Of a stretch of DNA of 64,000 bases, positions 44,163-56,926 are shown piece after piece. The notes beneath the pieces were generated by a model that saw only the letters and a program-made list of their open reading frames with translations, had not been told where the DNA came from and made no database searches. Made by a program: the position numbers and the translations under genes. The stretch comes from Hawksworthiomyces lignivorus. Lineage: Eukaryota > Ascomycota > Sordariomycetes > Ophiostomatales > Ophiostomataceae. The stretch is taken from positions 1-64,000 of the forward strand of contig NTMA01000051.1 in the NCBI GenBank assembly GCA_002917075.1. The letters run 5' to 3'. Within the stretch, counting starts at the first letter, position 1. Each line of letters opens with the position of its first letter.

Positions 44163-45899
44163 AATTTTTTTGCTCTTTTTTCATCCATTCATTTTTTTTT
44201 TATCTTTTTGCAGTCAGCACCATTCCCTCTCCTCTAATATTCGTATCATTTCCTAAGTTCTTTTTATATGAAATTCAAGGGCAGAATCTGCTGGTTTGAG
44301 TAGAGCAAGTAATTTAACTAGAATTTTTTTTCTTTCTTTTTTTTTTGATTCAAAAGCAAATTCCAGGATTAGTCGTTACTGACGTATGAGAATAGTCCCT
44401 CCCGCGCGATGCGAGGCGATACGAGGCGATACGCAGCATCAATAGACTAGTATTTTTACGCTGTGCTTTCGCTTGCCTAAAATATTTCGACTGGTTTAAA
44501 GGGTCCTTTCTCTGCAAAAGTCGTCCTTCATCATTTCGCTCCTTTATTTCGCACTTTCGAAATAAATCGGACTGTGAAGAAGCAGTGGCGCACAAATATG
44601 TTATCCCAGCTAAGATCACAAAATCCAATCAGGACTCTTCAGGCAGTTCTCCACGTTTCTCCATATCCCCCCAAAAGTTCATTTGGACAGAAAATGTGGA
44701 GGAGACTTGATATCAACGTCTATTGTCTACCATTATGGCTTAAATGAGCATATGGAAAAACGCAGGCTAAATCAGCCAATATTTTCGTCATAACTCTGAG
44801 ATGCAGAAATCGAAAGCATATGGAATGCTCTTATTCCCTTCGCACCTCTCATGTAGAAAGCCTCCAAGTTACGTCCCGTCATCGATTCGCTTGTCGAGGC
44901 AAATAATATGGGTATTTTACCAAACGCAAGATTATCCGCAAAGACAGCCAAATACTTGTCGTTGGCTAGATCACTGCGCGCAACATCGTGTATTTTCTCG
45001 TAAATTTCACGGAAAGACAGCAATAGAATGCCGAAAACAAACACTGATAGATCCCCATTGAACTAGCCGGTCCGGCTCCGCCGCGTGATATCTCTGTACG
45101 CAAAAAGAATACAACTTTCGATACAGGTTATGATGAACACGATGCGTCTTTACTTTATCTTGGTCACAGTCTCGACAATCCGAATCTCTCCACTTCTACC
45201 TGGTTTTATGAGGTGTGGGACCAAACCTGGGGACTATTTATGGCGAAAGGACACGGCCGGTATCAGATGATCTCGTAGCGATGGAGTTCTGGATTTAATC
45301 TAAAAGCTTGACAAACGGATCAAGGGGACAAAAAGAGAGGACTGACATTTTGGCTGCCTTCTTGGCTGAGCTGCCCGTCTAACAACTGCATTCCGCCAAG
45401 GAGGGCCTGATTTTGTAAGTTGAGCCTTATTTCTGGCTTCCTACATCAAAGACGTGCTCCGAAATCAATTGTGTCTGTTGGACCATGCCAAGGCGGTAAA
45501 TGCTACCCGCTTCAATTACCATTGTACAACACGGCGTATCGGTGTTCTCCGCCTCAATCCCTTCACAGCAAAAGTGTAAAAGCACGCGGGGGAAGAGCAT
45601 ACAATAAAAAACCGACCAGATGGTATAGGCAGATGGGCTCATTGAGGCCGTGTGCTTCTTCTCCTATGGGTTCTCCACTGTTCGTCTTATTTTTTTTTTC
45701 CCGGACGCCCGACAACCATGTGTCTTTTCAGCGTGAACCAGTGATATATGTAAAGAAGCTTAAAATGCTCCAAATACTTCCGTAGACCAGGACATTCAAC
45801 CTTGTTCCACGCTCACTCTCCCTTTATCTTTTCCCATGCCGCACATCTAGGGCCTAGACCGAACACATACTTGTCAGATCAGAATAGCTTTGTCCCAAA
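44163..45899. other. intergenic region with possible gene remnants
   Basis: 1.7-kb spacer between tRNA-Tyr and the AA7 oxidase gene. Short tandem GCGATACGAG-like repeats occur at about 44405-44433. Two protein-like but start-less frames lie close together: minus 44772-45065 (containing YEKIHDVARSDL and KIPILFASTSESMTGR) and plus 45051-45278 (containing LSTSTWFYEVWDQTWGLF). No family is recognised and no complete gene can be built. Confidence 0.4.
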
Positions 45900-47508
45900 A
45901 TGAAGTCATCGTTGGTGTTGGCTGCCCTGGCCGCTTCGGCCAAGGGCGCCGCCATTGATGACTGCCTGACTGCTGCATCCGTTCCAGTTGATACAAAGGG
46001 CAGCACCGACTGGAGCCAGGACGTAGCGCCGTTCAACACCCGGCTGCAGTACACCCCAGCAGCCATCGTGGTGCCCAAGACCATTGCCGACATTCAGGCA
46101 GCGGTGGCGTGCGCCGCCAAGAACGGAATCAAGGTTAACCCCAAGGGCGGCGGGCACAGCTATGCCTCCTTCGGCCTGGGCGGCGAGAACGGCCACCTGG
46201 TCATCGAGTTGGACCGGCTCAACAAGGTCACAGTGGACACGACAACCAACATTGCGTCCATCCAGTCTGGCGCACGCCTTGGTCATGTCTTCACCGAGCT
46301 CTACAAGCAGGGCGGCCGCGCTATCAGCCACGGCACCTGTCCCGGGTGAGCAGTTCCATTTTTGTGTTCTGGGCACTCTTGTTCCCCGCAGCCCAGCCCT
46401 GCTAATGATTCTCGCAGTGTCGGCCTTGCCGGCCACTCGCTCCACGGCGGGTTCGGCTTCAGCTCCCACACCCATGGTCTTGCGCTGGACTGGATGGTGG
46501 GCGCCACCGTCGTGCTAGCAAACTCCTCGGTCGTCAACTGCTCTGCGACGGAGAACCAAGATCTCTTCTGGGCGCTGCGGGGGGCCGGCTCGTCTTTCGG
46601 CGTCGTGCACACGTTCTATTTCAACACCTTCGCCGCGCCGCCCAAGACTGTCAGCTTCTCAGGCAACCTGCCGTGGAGCAGCGCCAGCTCGTGCGCGACG
46701 GGCTGGGCGGCGCTGCAGGACTGGATCCAGGGCGGCAACATGCCCTCGGAGCTCAACTTCCGCATCTTTGGCAACAGCTTCTCGCCCCAGATCCAGGGCC
46801 TCTACCACGGCACCCAGGCCGGCTTCGCCTCGGCCGTTTCTTCGCTCTCGACAAAGCTCGGCGTGACATTCTCGTCGCAGCAGACGGACTGGCCGGGTGG
46901 CTTCGCCGCCTACGACAACGGTGACCGCGTAGATGTGTCTCACCCGTACAACCAGGTTAGTATCGTCCCAGGCTACATCGTTGCAGCTTTCGCACATATT
47001 GACATGAATGAAAACAAAACAGCAAGAGAACTTCTTCTCAAAATCCATGGCTACGACTGCTCTGACGCCGGCAGCGCTGCAGGCGGTCTGCTCGTACTGG
47101 ATGGGCACAGCGCGGAGCAACAGCCGCCAGTGGTACATCATCATCGACATGTTCGGCGGCAAAAACGCCTACATCCCCACGGTCCCCGCCGACAACTCGT
47201 CGTTTGCGCACCGCGACAAGCTGTTCCTGTACGAGCTGTACGACCGCGTCGGCTTCGGCACCTACCCATCGAACGGCTTCAGCTTCCTCAACGGCTGGGC
47301 GGACGCCTTCTCCAACAACCTCAACGAGAGCCAGTGGGGTATGTACATCAACTACGCCGACCCCACGATGAACCGCACCTACGCCCAGCAGGTGTACTAC
47401 CGCGGCAGCCTGCCCCGGCTTCAGAAGATCAAGGCCGAAGTCGACCCCAACCAAGTCTTCGACTACCCGCAGGCCATCGAGCCGGCCAATAAGACAACAG
47501 CCGCTTAA
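45900..47508 (+). CDS. secreted AA7-type FAD oxidase (glucooligosaccharide oxidase-like)
   Basis: Three exons (45900-46345, 46418-46955, 47023-47508) give 489 aa. A signal peptide (1 to about 17) precedes a PCMH-type FAD domain: YTPAAIVVPKTIADIQAAVACA, GGGHSYASFGLGG with His86, and HGTCPGVGLAGHSLHGGFG with Cys147. The His/Cys pair fits bicovalent 6-S-cysteinyl, 8-alpha-N1-histidyl FAD as in glucooligosaccharide oxidases. The Cys motif is encoded across intron 1, confirming it. The BBE-type C-terminus ends with RLQKIKAEVDPNQVFDYPQAIEP, where such enzymes bind the flavin. It likely oxidises the C1 hydroxyl of sugars or oligosaccharides to lactones and releases hydrogen peroxide. Related berberine-bridge-like enzymes also work in alkaloid pathways, but no such cluster is present here. 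Confidence 0.92.
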
Positions 47509-48199
47509 ATATTCTCCTCTTTTATGGTCGAGAAAACATGTGCAGCCATTGGGCTGTGGGTGACATTGTCGTCGCGGGGCACATCCACCGGAAGAAAAGG
47601 CTCTCGTCCCATTCTCTGCTACATACTCCACAAAAGTATGTATGTATGAGCATACATTTTCGCATTTAATAGTTCATCCAATGTATAACTGTTCTGCTTA
47701 GAGTTGGTTCTATCGTAGTTTTGAACGTTAATTACTGAAGCCTGAGCTTGTAGCCGCTCGAAACAGTTGGAGGCTGACGCCATTGCGGATCGCGAGTAAT
47801 TTTTTTGCCTCGCGAAATGCGAAGTTGACCAGCGTCGGTATCCCCGCTGGAACTTTTCTCTGTCATGCCATTGGCCGGACCTAGGAACGCATGAGATCGA
47901 TGTAGCTCGCCGGGTAAAATCCGATGGCTATATTGCTTAGAGGATTTTGTAAAAACCCGGGAGCGGGAGGGGCGTCTGATTCGGTGGGTAGCACCGTCGC
48001 ACTCACTAAGACGGCAGCTCTCCGTCACGCTGCTCCCGTGAGCTTCCGCCGGCCTTTCATATGAAAGAAGACGTCCCCTGCTCTTGTCTGAAATCAGACA
48101 CAACAGTTGTGATTTCCATGAAATATTTTTTTAAAAAAAAAAATAGATTGCTTTCACTTAGAAAATATTTATTAGCGAATCCTCACTACGTGTACAGCC
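47509..48199. other. intergenic region between tandem genes
   Basis: 3' flank of the AA7 gene and promoter of the Gfo/Idh/MocA gene, with an AT-rich stretch at 48120-48180 just before the start codon. No gene seen. Confidence 0.5.
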
Positions 48200-49566
48200 A
48201 TGGCCCCGATCAAAGTGGGCATTGTCGGCTTCGGCTTCGCCACGAACTGCTTTCACCTACCATTCATCCTACCTAACAAGGATCTCGAGATATATGCCTT
48301 TCTGCAGCGAGCACCGCCCACAGCACCTCAAAAATCCTGGGGTCACTGCACCGAGAAGTTCCCGCAGGCCAAGCACTACCAGACAGCAGAGTCCTTTTTC
48401 TCGGATCCTAATATTGAGGTAGTCGTGGTAGCTTCGCACACGCACGACGAATTCGTCGAGGCGGCTCTAAATGCTGGGAAGCATGGTAATTTGAAGTCCT
48501 CTACAAATTTTATGCCAAAACAGCAGTGTAGCAGTCCCTTTTTTTTTTTTTTTTTACTAATTCGGAGGTCGCAGTCGTCGTGGAAAAGCCATTCACATCT
48601 ACGAGCGCCAAGGCAGATGAGCTGATTGCGCTGGCTAAGAAAAAGGGCAAAATCTTGACAGTGTTTCAAAGTTTGTTTTCCCTGTGACACACTAAGGATC
48701 CCACTGGGCGGTGGCTTTGAATTTAGACTGACCTTCTAGATCGGCGGTTGGATAGCGACTTCAGGACCGTGGCACATCTCGTGAAGGAGGGCGCGTTCGG
48801 CGATATCAGAGAAGCCGAGATTCATTATGATTTTCCCGACGCCCCTTGGGTCAGTGGCTGGAAGGAGACCGGCTACGAGCCGGGCCGCGGCATGCTCTTT
48901 GATCTCGGCACCCACAATATCGACCAAGCACTGACCCTCTTTGGTCGGCCTGCCTCCGTCACTGCCTTCTTGCGGGCCAACCGTGGTGTTGAAAGCGACA
49001 TCCACGATAGCTTTACCATCGTGCTGCAGTACGCTGGCGAGCGGAAAAACCTGCTGGTGACCGTCAAGACAACCATCGTATCGGTGATGAAGGACCAGCT
49101 GCGCTTCTACGTGCGCGGCACAGAGGGAACGTTCCTAAAGGTACGCAGACAACGGCGAATCGGCTAAGCTACGTTGCAAATGCATGTACTTAAAATTCTG
49201 ATATGCTTCTCTCAGTTTGGAAACGACCCTCAAGAAGACCGCTGCATCGCAGCACCTGCGCGGCCAGCCGATAATCCCCACATTGGCGACGAGGATCCGA
49301 GCATCTGGGGCACCCTCACTACCAAGGGAAAGGCATTTGACGCCGCGGCCCAGTCTCTAGATGCGGCCACCGGTCATTATGTGGGCAAATATCCGTCGCT
49401 GCCCGGCTGGTACCGCGGCTACTACGAAAACCTTGCGGCTGCCATACGCGGCACGGCGGAGATTGCGGTGAAACCGGAGGTTTCTCGAGACGGCCTCCGT
49501 GTTATTGAACTTGCCCGGAAATCACATATCAATGGGGCTACCATTTCGTGGAGTGACTTGGATTGA
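48200..49566 (+). CDS. Gfo/Idh/MocA family NAD(P)-dependent oxidoreductase
   Basis: Four exons (48200-48485, 48575-48670, 48740-49140, 49216-49566) give 377 aa. The N-terminal Rossmann fold begins IKVGIVGFGFATNCFHLPFIL, then VVVVASHTHDEFVEAALNAGKHVVVEKPFTSTSAKADELI, with the EKP lysine motif split by intron 1. The C-terminal domain has FQNRRLDSDF, GRGMLFDLGTHNIDQAL (the family's catalytic-site GxHxxD region) and PSLPGWYRGYYENLAAAI. These cytosolic enzymes oxidise or reduce sugars, inositols or related polyols; the substrate cannot be assigned. Intron 2 has a weaker donor (GTTTGT) but is required by the FQ-NRRLD motif. A poly-T tract precedes the intron 1 acceptor. Confidence 0.92.
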
Positions 49567-51633
49567 ATACCAGCGTGAACAGGGTACACTTTTTGTAGTC
49601 ATCATGAGCAGAGCGAAGAATCTAGCGCCAGCGCTGAACTGGAGACCATGTGGCTCTATCTCCATATTGTGAAACAGGGACAAAAATCAAGAAAAAGGGG
49701 GCACCATAATCTGCTGCGGCGCCTGGCGATGTGACTGGAAATGGTGGCCATTTTGTGATTCTGTCGCGAGATGCGCTTCATAAAGCGACCCCCAAATTAT
49801 TCCTGATTCTGGGAACGGCGCGTGGCAGTAGCGGTTGATCCTCAGCTTGTAGAAAAAGTGATATTTGTCGAATGAGTAACGTTGCAAAATGGCAAAGAGA
49901 TACCCGGTGATCGCCCGATGCTTGGCTCCGTGCAACCCCAGACGGAGGGGCAGAGAGACAATCATCATGAAGGCTACGTCGTAGTGCAGTGTCACCATAA
50001 CTACTTACAGCCTCCGAATAAAACTCCGAATCCGACTCTACTGGAGTGCAGATTTAACAAATATGAACCATAGAAGATTTCAAATTTTGGGCAAGTGATC
50101 GAGGAGATATGGAGATACGAGAGAAATCGATGAGCGGAGATAGATTTGGCGATAAGAGCGATGTTGTGCATATGTATGTGGGTTAGGAACCGTAGTCTTG
50201 TGCTCATACGTTGAGGCTGGCTTGTATCTTAATTTTTTAAGAAAAGATGATATTAGGCCAGAATAAAACGAGAACAAAATAAAGTCTGAGCTTTTGGACA
50301 TATTTAACTACAACTCCGTTTTGTGTCGGTCAAGACATCAGGACCTCTCGGTTCTGGCCAGACGCATCCTCCTCAGGCGGAAATTTGAAATTACCGAAAA
50401 GGGCAACTCGATCAGGACCAAAAGGGGACCGTGGTTTTCGTTTGTCTGGGGACACTACACAGTAGATGGGGCCGGACCCCGACCTGGCGGCACGATTATT
50501 AGTGAAGTCTAGCGTTCCGTAGAATATTGTCAGGGGTTCATGATAGGATTGCCGCTCGCCAATCAAATACGTGATCCTAGCTGTTAGTGAGCCTTTGGTT
50601 CAGCTACTTAAAAAATGCCAACTACGCAGAGCGTGCCTCCCGCTTGTGATTGGGATACCCTTTAAATTACAAAAGATATCTACTCTATTCTTCTCTTAAA
50701 GATATAATCGATTAGACGTGCGCTACACGGAAGTCTGCGTTGCTCTAAGACACGTTTAAAACACTACGCCAGCTCGTGAACATATCTCTCCGTGGACTCA
50801 TTCCGGATTCCAAAGGATCAGCTTGTGCACAGCTATTAGGCCATACCAAGTTCGGCTGATCCCATCTTGGTGGTCCCATTTTAGTAGGCCTTTCTGTGTA
50901 GATAAGATGCCATTTAGAAAGACCGCGGTACTTCATTTTGAAGCTTATGGGGGGATCGTGAAACATTGAGCTTCAACCCCAGTCTAGCTTTAGCTGCTTT
51001 CAAAGACAAACTAAGTGTCGTCACAAATTTCATTTCCAACTTATCAAGGCCAACATCAAATGGGCATCTGCACATCTGCTTTTCAGTAACGTTGCCAATT
51101 TCCCTCACTATCCGATTCGCGACGAGCTGGGTATATTGTAGTAGAGTAGTTGGTAATCCGTATTGGGACATATTCTTTTTGACGTGCCGGAACAAGACAT
51201 GTGCTTCTCGCTCAGATACACCAGGACTTCAGATGTGGAATATTGCACACGGCCGTTAGACAGAACGCGAGAAAACCGGAGCGGGCCCATAAAAAATCCC
51301 AACATCAACTACCAGAGTGTCCGCAGGCGTGTGATAGCCTGCTAGTCCTTGACCAGGAAGTAGAACCCCGGACGTGGTATCCTAGACAAATCATCCCATG
51401 TGGTCCTTGGTTCATGTCTTGTATATATTAAGAGAGATCATCTGCAAGAATTCGGATGAGAGAAGAAGGAAGGAAAGAGAGCAAGCCTCAAGATAACCAG
51501 GTAGGTGGAAAGTCGAGTTACACTTTCATCCATTCATTTGAATTTTGTCTTATTTATCATTTACTTCTCTCTTTATATCTTCTATCTTTATAAATTTATT
51601 TTCTCATCTGCTTAATCACACTGTCCTTCCATC
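49567..51633. other. intergenic region upstream of the chitinase gene
   Basis: 2.1-kb spacer. Overlapping frames near 50914-51308 look faintly protein-like on the minus strand but have no domain, no common frame and no splice support. The last 100 bp before the chitinase start are T/C-rich with a TTTATAAAT element at 51587. Confidence 0.45.
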
Positions 51634-53168
<1,535 letters not shown>

Positions 53169-54229
53169 ATTCTTCTTTGTCTCTCATTGATGATTTATTT
53201 GTCTCAAATTTTCCCTCTTTATCGCATTAGACGAATTTCTCTCTTTTTGCCATGAGAGGAAACCTGTATTGTATTTATATTCACAAAGCTTGTATCTTTC
53301 AATAGTGTATTCTACGATCTTTCATAATTGAACTTCCATCTGTGATGTATTCCCGCACACTAGTATATTGTTTGTCATGAACCCAAACTTAAAATATTTT
53401 AAGCCTGGGAAAAGGCATGAACTCGTTTCGGTGGAAGTCTAAGTCAAGGGTTATAAATGTGTTTATTCGCTGTGGTGTTGAAGATATTAATGGTTCGCTG
53501 ATGTCGGTGAAAGCTCCATGAAATGTAAAGCAAACAGATACGGCCAAATTAGCACGCACTTTTCAGGTTAAGCGCAGAAGTGAATTACGCAAACATAATT
53601 GATGATCTAATATACTGCAAAAAAAAAAAACAAAAAAAACAAAATGAATCTAGAAATCTGCCCAGAGGCTGGTTTCTGCAATGGCGTGCCGGACCTTCTC
53701 GTCTCTTCTCCCGAAAACTAATTATCTACCCCAGAAACGGTAAAGAAGCTTTCGAATACTAAATTTGCCGAATTACACTGGACATTGCGAGTCTTTCCTG
53801 AGGAGACAGCTAATTGTAATCGTACAGTGCCGGCGGCTGAATGGAATCGAGATATTACCCATCCGCCATTTTTGACTGGCTGCCACCTCATAGTCACGAT
53901 AAGCCAGAACAGAAAAAAATGAACCTAGAACTTTTCAATTCCAACAGCCAAGAAAATGAAATGAAACCGACGTATAAAATGAGATTTTGAGGGTAGGCGG
54001 CTTATTACCAGCATAGTAGAAGAGGAGGAGAAGGCTTGATTGATAAAGGCATCAGGAGAGAATATTTGTCCCCTTGCCACCCCTGTTAGCCCATGATCGC
54101 AGTTTGTCGACAGAAGCAGAAGTTTCCTTAGTTCTGGTTCAATACAAAGGTCTTGTTGGATACTTGGCTTTCTCAGTTAGCTCTCTCCTACCGACGCTTT
54201 GCATTGACTACTTGACAACGATCTTCGAT
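53169..54229. other. intergenic region between tandem genes
   Basis: AT-rich 3' flank of the chitinase gene and leader of the Thr-rich gene. Contains an A-rich run at 53617-53645. No gene seen. Confidence 0.5.
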
Positions 54230-54886
54230 ATGAGACTTGACAAGCTGCACATCACCGCCGGGGCAGCCGTCATCGTGATGGCTGACCCCGTGCTAGGAAT
54301 GATACGCCGGTACCCTTATCTCGAGCCCAATGCCACTTCTCATGCCATCAATGGTACGGGCAGTCTAGGTTACGCCAATGCCACAACGACTGGCTTTCCC
54401 ACGACGGCGACCAAGATCTTGACGACCGTGGTGACCGCTGTGTCTCATCCTCCAGGGACGATACTTTCTTTAATCTCCATGATTACGACGCGCAGCGAGA
54501 CTACCTATATCCCAGGCCCTGTCACGGAGTACCCGGCCACGTTGACTGAGACCATCATTTCGTCGGGCACATTCGAGCACCGTCAGACAAACTCAAACGG
54601 CAAGAGCTCAACCCTGCACGGCCGCTCAACGGCCACATGGCAGGTGACCATCACGGTCACAGATCCGAACCCGCCGCCGCCCGACACGAGCGACTTTACG
54701 TTCCCATATCCCTTCCTGACAGACACTGACTCGGATACGGCGACGGATACGGGAACTGATACGGGAACTGATACGGCCACCACCACCACGGATAGCGCAG
54801 CAATTGTAACACCGCCACCTGCAACCGCTACACCAACAGCAACGCCTACGTCGACATCGACAACGACAGCCAGGGCTAAGATCTAA
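54230..54886 (+). CDS. hypothetical Thr-rich protein
   Basis: The predicted protein has 218 aa in one exon. I do not recognise a family. The ATG at 54230 is the only in-frame methionine near the start; the frame is open about 150 nt further upstream without an ATG. A moderately hydrophobic N-terminus (HITAGAAVIVMADPVLGM) could be a weak signal peptide or anchor. NATSHAINGTGS and NATT give N-glycosylation sites; TEYPATLTETIISSGTF, TWQVTITVTDPNPPPPDTSD and a DTGTDTGTDTAT repeat (12-nt units near 54746-54770) follow, then a Pro/Thr tail ending ARAKI. Composition resembles secreted or wall-attached fungal proteins, but no GPI tail is present. Confidence 0.5.
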   Translation: MRLDKLHITAGAAVIVMADPVLGMIRRYPYLEPNATSHAINGTGSLGYANATTTGFPTTATKILTTVVTAVSHPPGTILSLISMITTRSETTYIPGPVTEYPATLTETIISSGTFEHRQTNSNGKSSTLHGRSTATWQVTITVTDPNPPPPDTSDFTFPYPFLTDTDSDTATDTGTDTGTDTATTTTDSAAIVTPPPATATPTATPTSTSTTTARAKI

Positions 54887-55199
54887 TTAGGTGGACATAA
54901 GAAGACAGTAATGGTTTTTGATGGGAGAATCCGCCGCAGAGGTTTGGAGACATGTAGAATGCAGCAATTAGACAAGCAACGGAGACATCACGAACTAAAT
55001 TCATATCAAGCATCTTAAAAAGATAGTAATGAAGGTATCAAAATCTACTAAATACGAATCTTATTTCATCTTGGTGCAAAAGGTCCATCAAATACCCTAT
55101 TTCCCTATTTTTGTACGGGCGTCCTTATTCCTTCTATTAGTGAATTAATTGATCGTATGGTGTGTAAAAAGGAAACTTTGAGATGTGATGCTAGAGAGG
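54887..55199. other. convergent 3' intergenic region
   Basis: Short AT-rich spacer between the Thr-rich gene and the monooxygenase gene. Nothing notable seen. Confidence 0.45.
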
Positions 55200-56926
55200 C
55201 TACAAATCCTGGTGCGCATTGAGATACGCCACTTCTTTTTGCCTCAGTACCGGCTCCTCGGCTGCCGTGCGCAGCACCGTCGCAGCTGCCAGCTCTTCTT
55301 TGGCGCCATAGCCGAGGAGCCGCCACTGTGCACTGCTGGGAATACCAAACCAGACAGCGTTGAGAACTCCCAAGGCTCGCAGAGGGTTGCTGATAAACAC
55401 TTTCCCTAGGAGGCGGGGAAATGTCGGTGCGGCGCCGATCTTTTCTAGAAGTTCGTCAATGTAGGTGATCTGGTGGGCCGAGAGGTGGTGGCGGTCAGAA
55501 TCGACAAAATTGCGACGCTGCCACGCGCGGAACGCAGCCATCTCCTGGGCCATCTTTTCAGGAGAGGGCAGCTGCACCCGGCCGGCCAGCACGGCTACGG
55601 TGTAGCGCGCCTGCGCTTCGACGGCCGGCGGGAGAGGGCCCAGGAGTTCGAGGTAGCCCAGGAGAAACAGGTTGCGGTGCCGAAGCGGGTGGATCATGCG
55701 GTAGAGTTCTGGCGAACCGGCAGCACTTGACGGCGCACGTAGGGCGTCGTCCGGAAGATAGGGGATGTTGAACTGTTCGTATCCAGTCGCCAGGATGACG
55801 ACATCCACATCGAGGGATTCTGTTGCTTTTGCCGACTTGTCACCTTTTCTCGCGGAAGGAGAAATGACAATAGACGTCTCGTCCATGCGCGTGACTTCCC
55901 CTCGATGAATAGTGATCAGCCCTGTTGCCACCTTTTCAATGAAATCGCCACGGATGGTTGGGTTCTGCTCCAGGATTTTGTGATCCGGCATCATTTCTGG
56001 AGGCGGAGAACCCTGGACGAAGTTTAGGAGCTTGGTCTGCAGCCACTGACTAATGGAGAGGGGAATCCACAACTGTGTGGCACGGTCTTGAAGGTCGCCA
56101 GTTAATATCAAACCATGCCAAAGAGTGTCAAGATGTAGGCGCAAGAATTGTCGTACGAAATACTTACTATCAAACGCCTCAGTCGGCTTGCCAAGAATGA
56201 AGCGTGGCAACACCCAACCGCCACGGCGCGTAATTACGTGGAGCTCCTGTGCCTGGGGAGCGATTTCGCACGCAATATCGACAGCAGAGCTACCGAAACC
56301 TACGATGGCAACACGCTTGCCCTCAAATGGCCCGGGGGTCCGGTAGAAGTGGCTATGCATCACCTTGCCTTTAAATGTGTCGCGGCCAGGAATGGCTGGG
56401 CTGCGTGGTGAGCTAAGGTGGCCGCAAGCGACAACGACAGCATCGAAGACGAGGTCTTCATCCTTGCCATCAGAAGCGTTGTCCTTTCGCACCGTAATCT
56501 TCCATTTGCCATCATCCAGAGGCACAGACTTCAACACTGTCGTCCGTAGCTGGATGTGCGGAACCAGGTGGAAGAATTCTGCGTACTCGTTCAGATAGCG
56601 GAGGAACTGCCGATGGTTGAAGTATTCAGTGTAGCGAGCTGGGTCCAGTGGGAAGTCCGAGAAACTAGAAGTGTCGCGGCAGGAATTCAACATGGTGCCA
56701 GCATAGATGGAGGAATGCACGGAGCCCGAGGAAACGTCCGCCTGGAAAGCCCAAGCGCCGCCAATCTCATCGCGAGCCTCGAAGCAGACGGCATCGAATC
56801 CCTCAGCGAGACTCTCTTTTAGCGCAACCAGGCCAGAAATGCCTGAGAGAGTTAGAATTCATTTTCTTAAGATCAATAATTATTAAGCTTACCAGCGCCA
56901 ATGACTGCCACCTTAAGCTTAGCCAT
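55200..56926 (-). CDS. flavin-containing monooxygenase (FMO-like)
   Basis: Three exons (56893-56926, 56168-56842, 55200-56086) give 531 aa. Exon 1 (34 nt) encodes MAKLKVAVIGAG and joins ISGLVALKESL to complete the FAD Rossmann motif. Then come EARDEIGGAWAF, the FMO fingerprint FKGKVMHSHFY, the NADPH site VAIVGFGSSAVDIA and the ATGY motif (VVILATGYEQF). The intron at 56087-56167 (GTAAGT donor, TTCAAG acceptor) is exactly 81 nt and has no stop, so the unspliced frame also reads through; splicing restores FDNRATQLWIPLSISQWLQTK as in relatives. Class B flavin enzymes of this kind oxygenate N or S atoms, or ketones in Baeyer-Villiger reactions; the substrate is unknown. Divergent from the Mbp1 gene. 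Confidence 0.88.
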
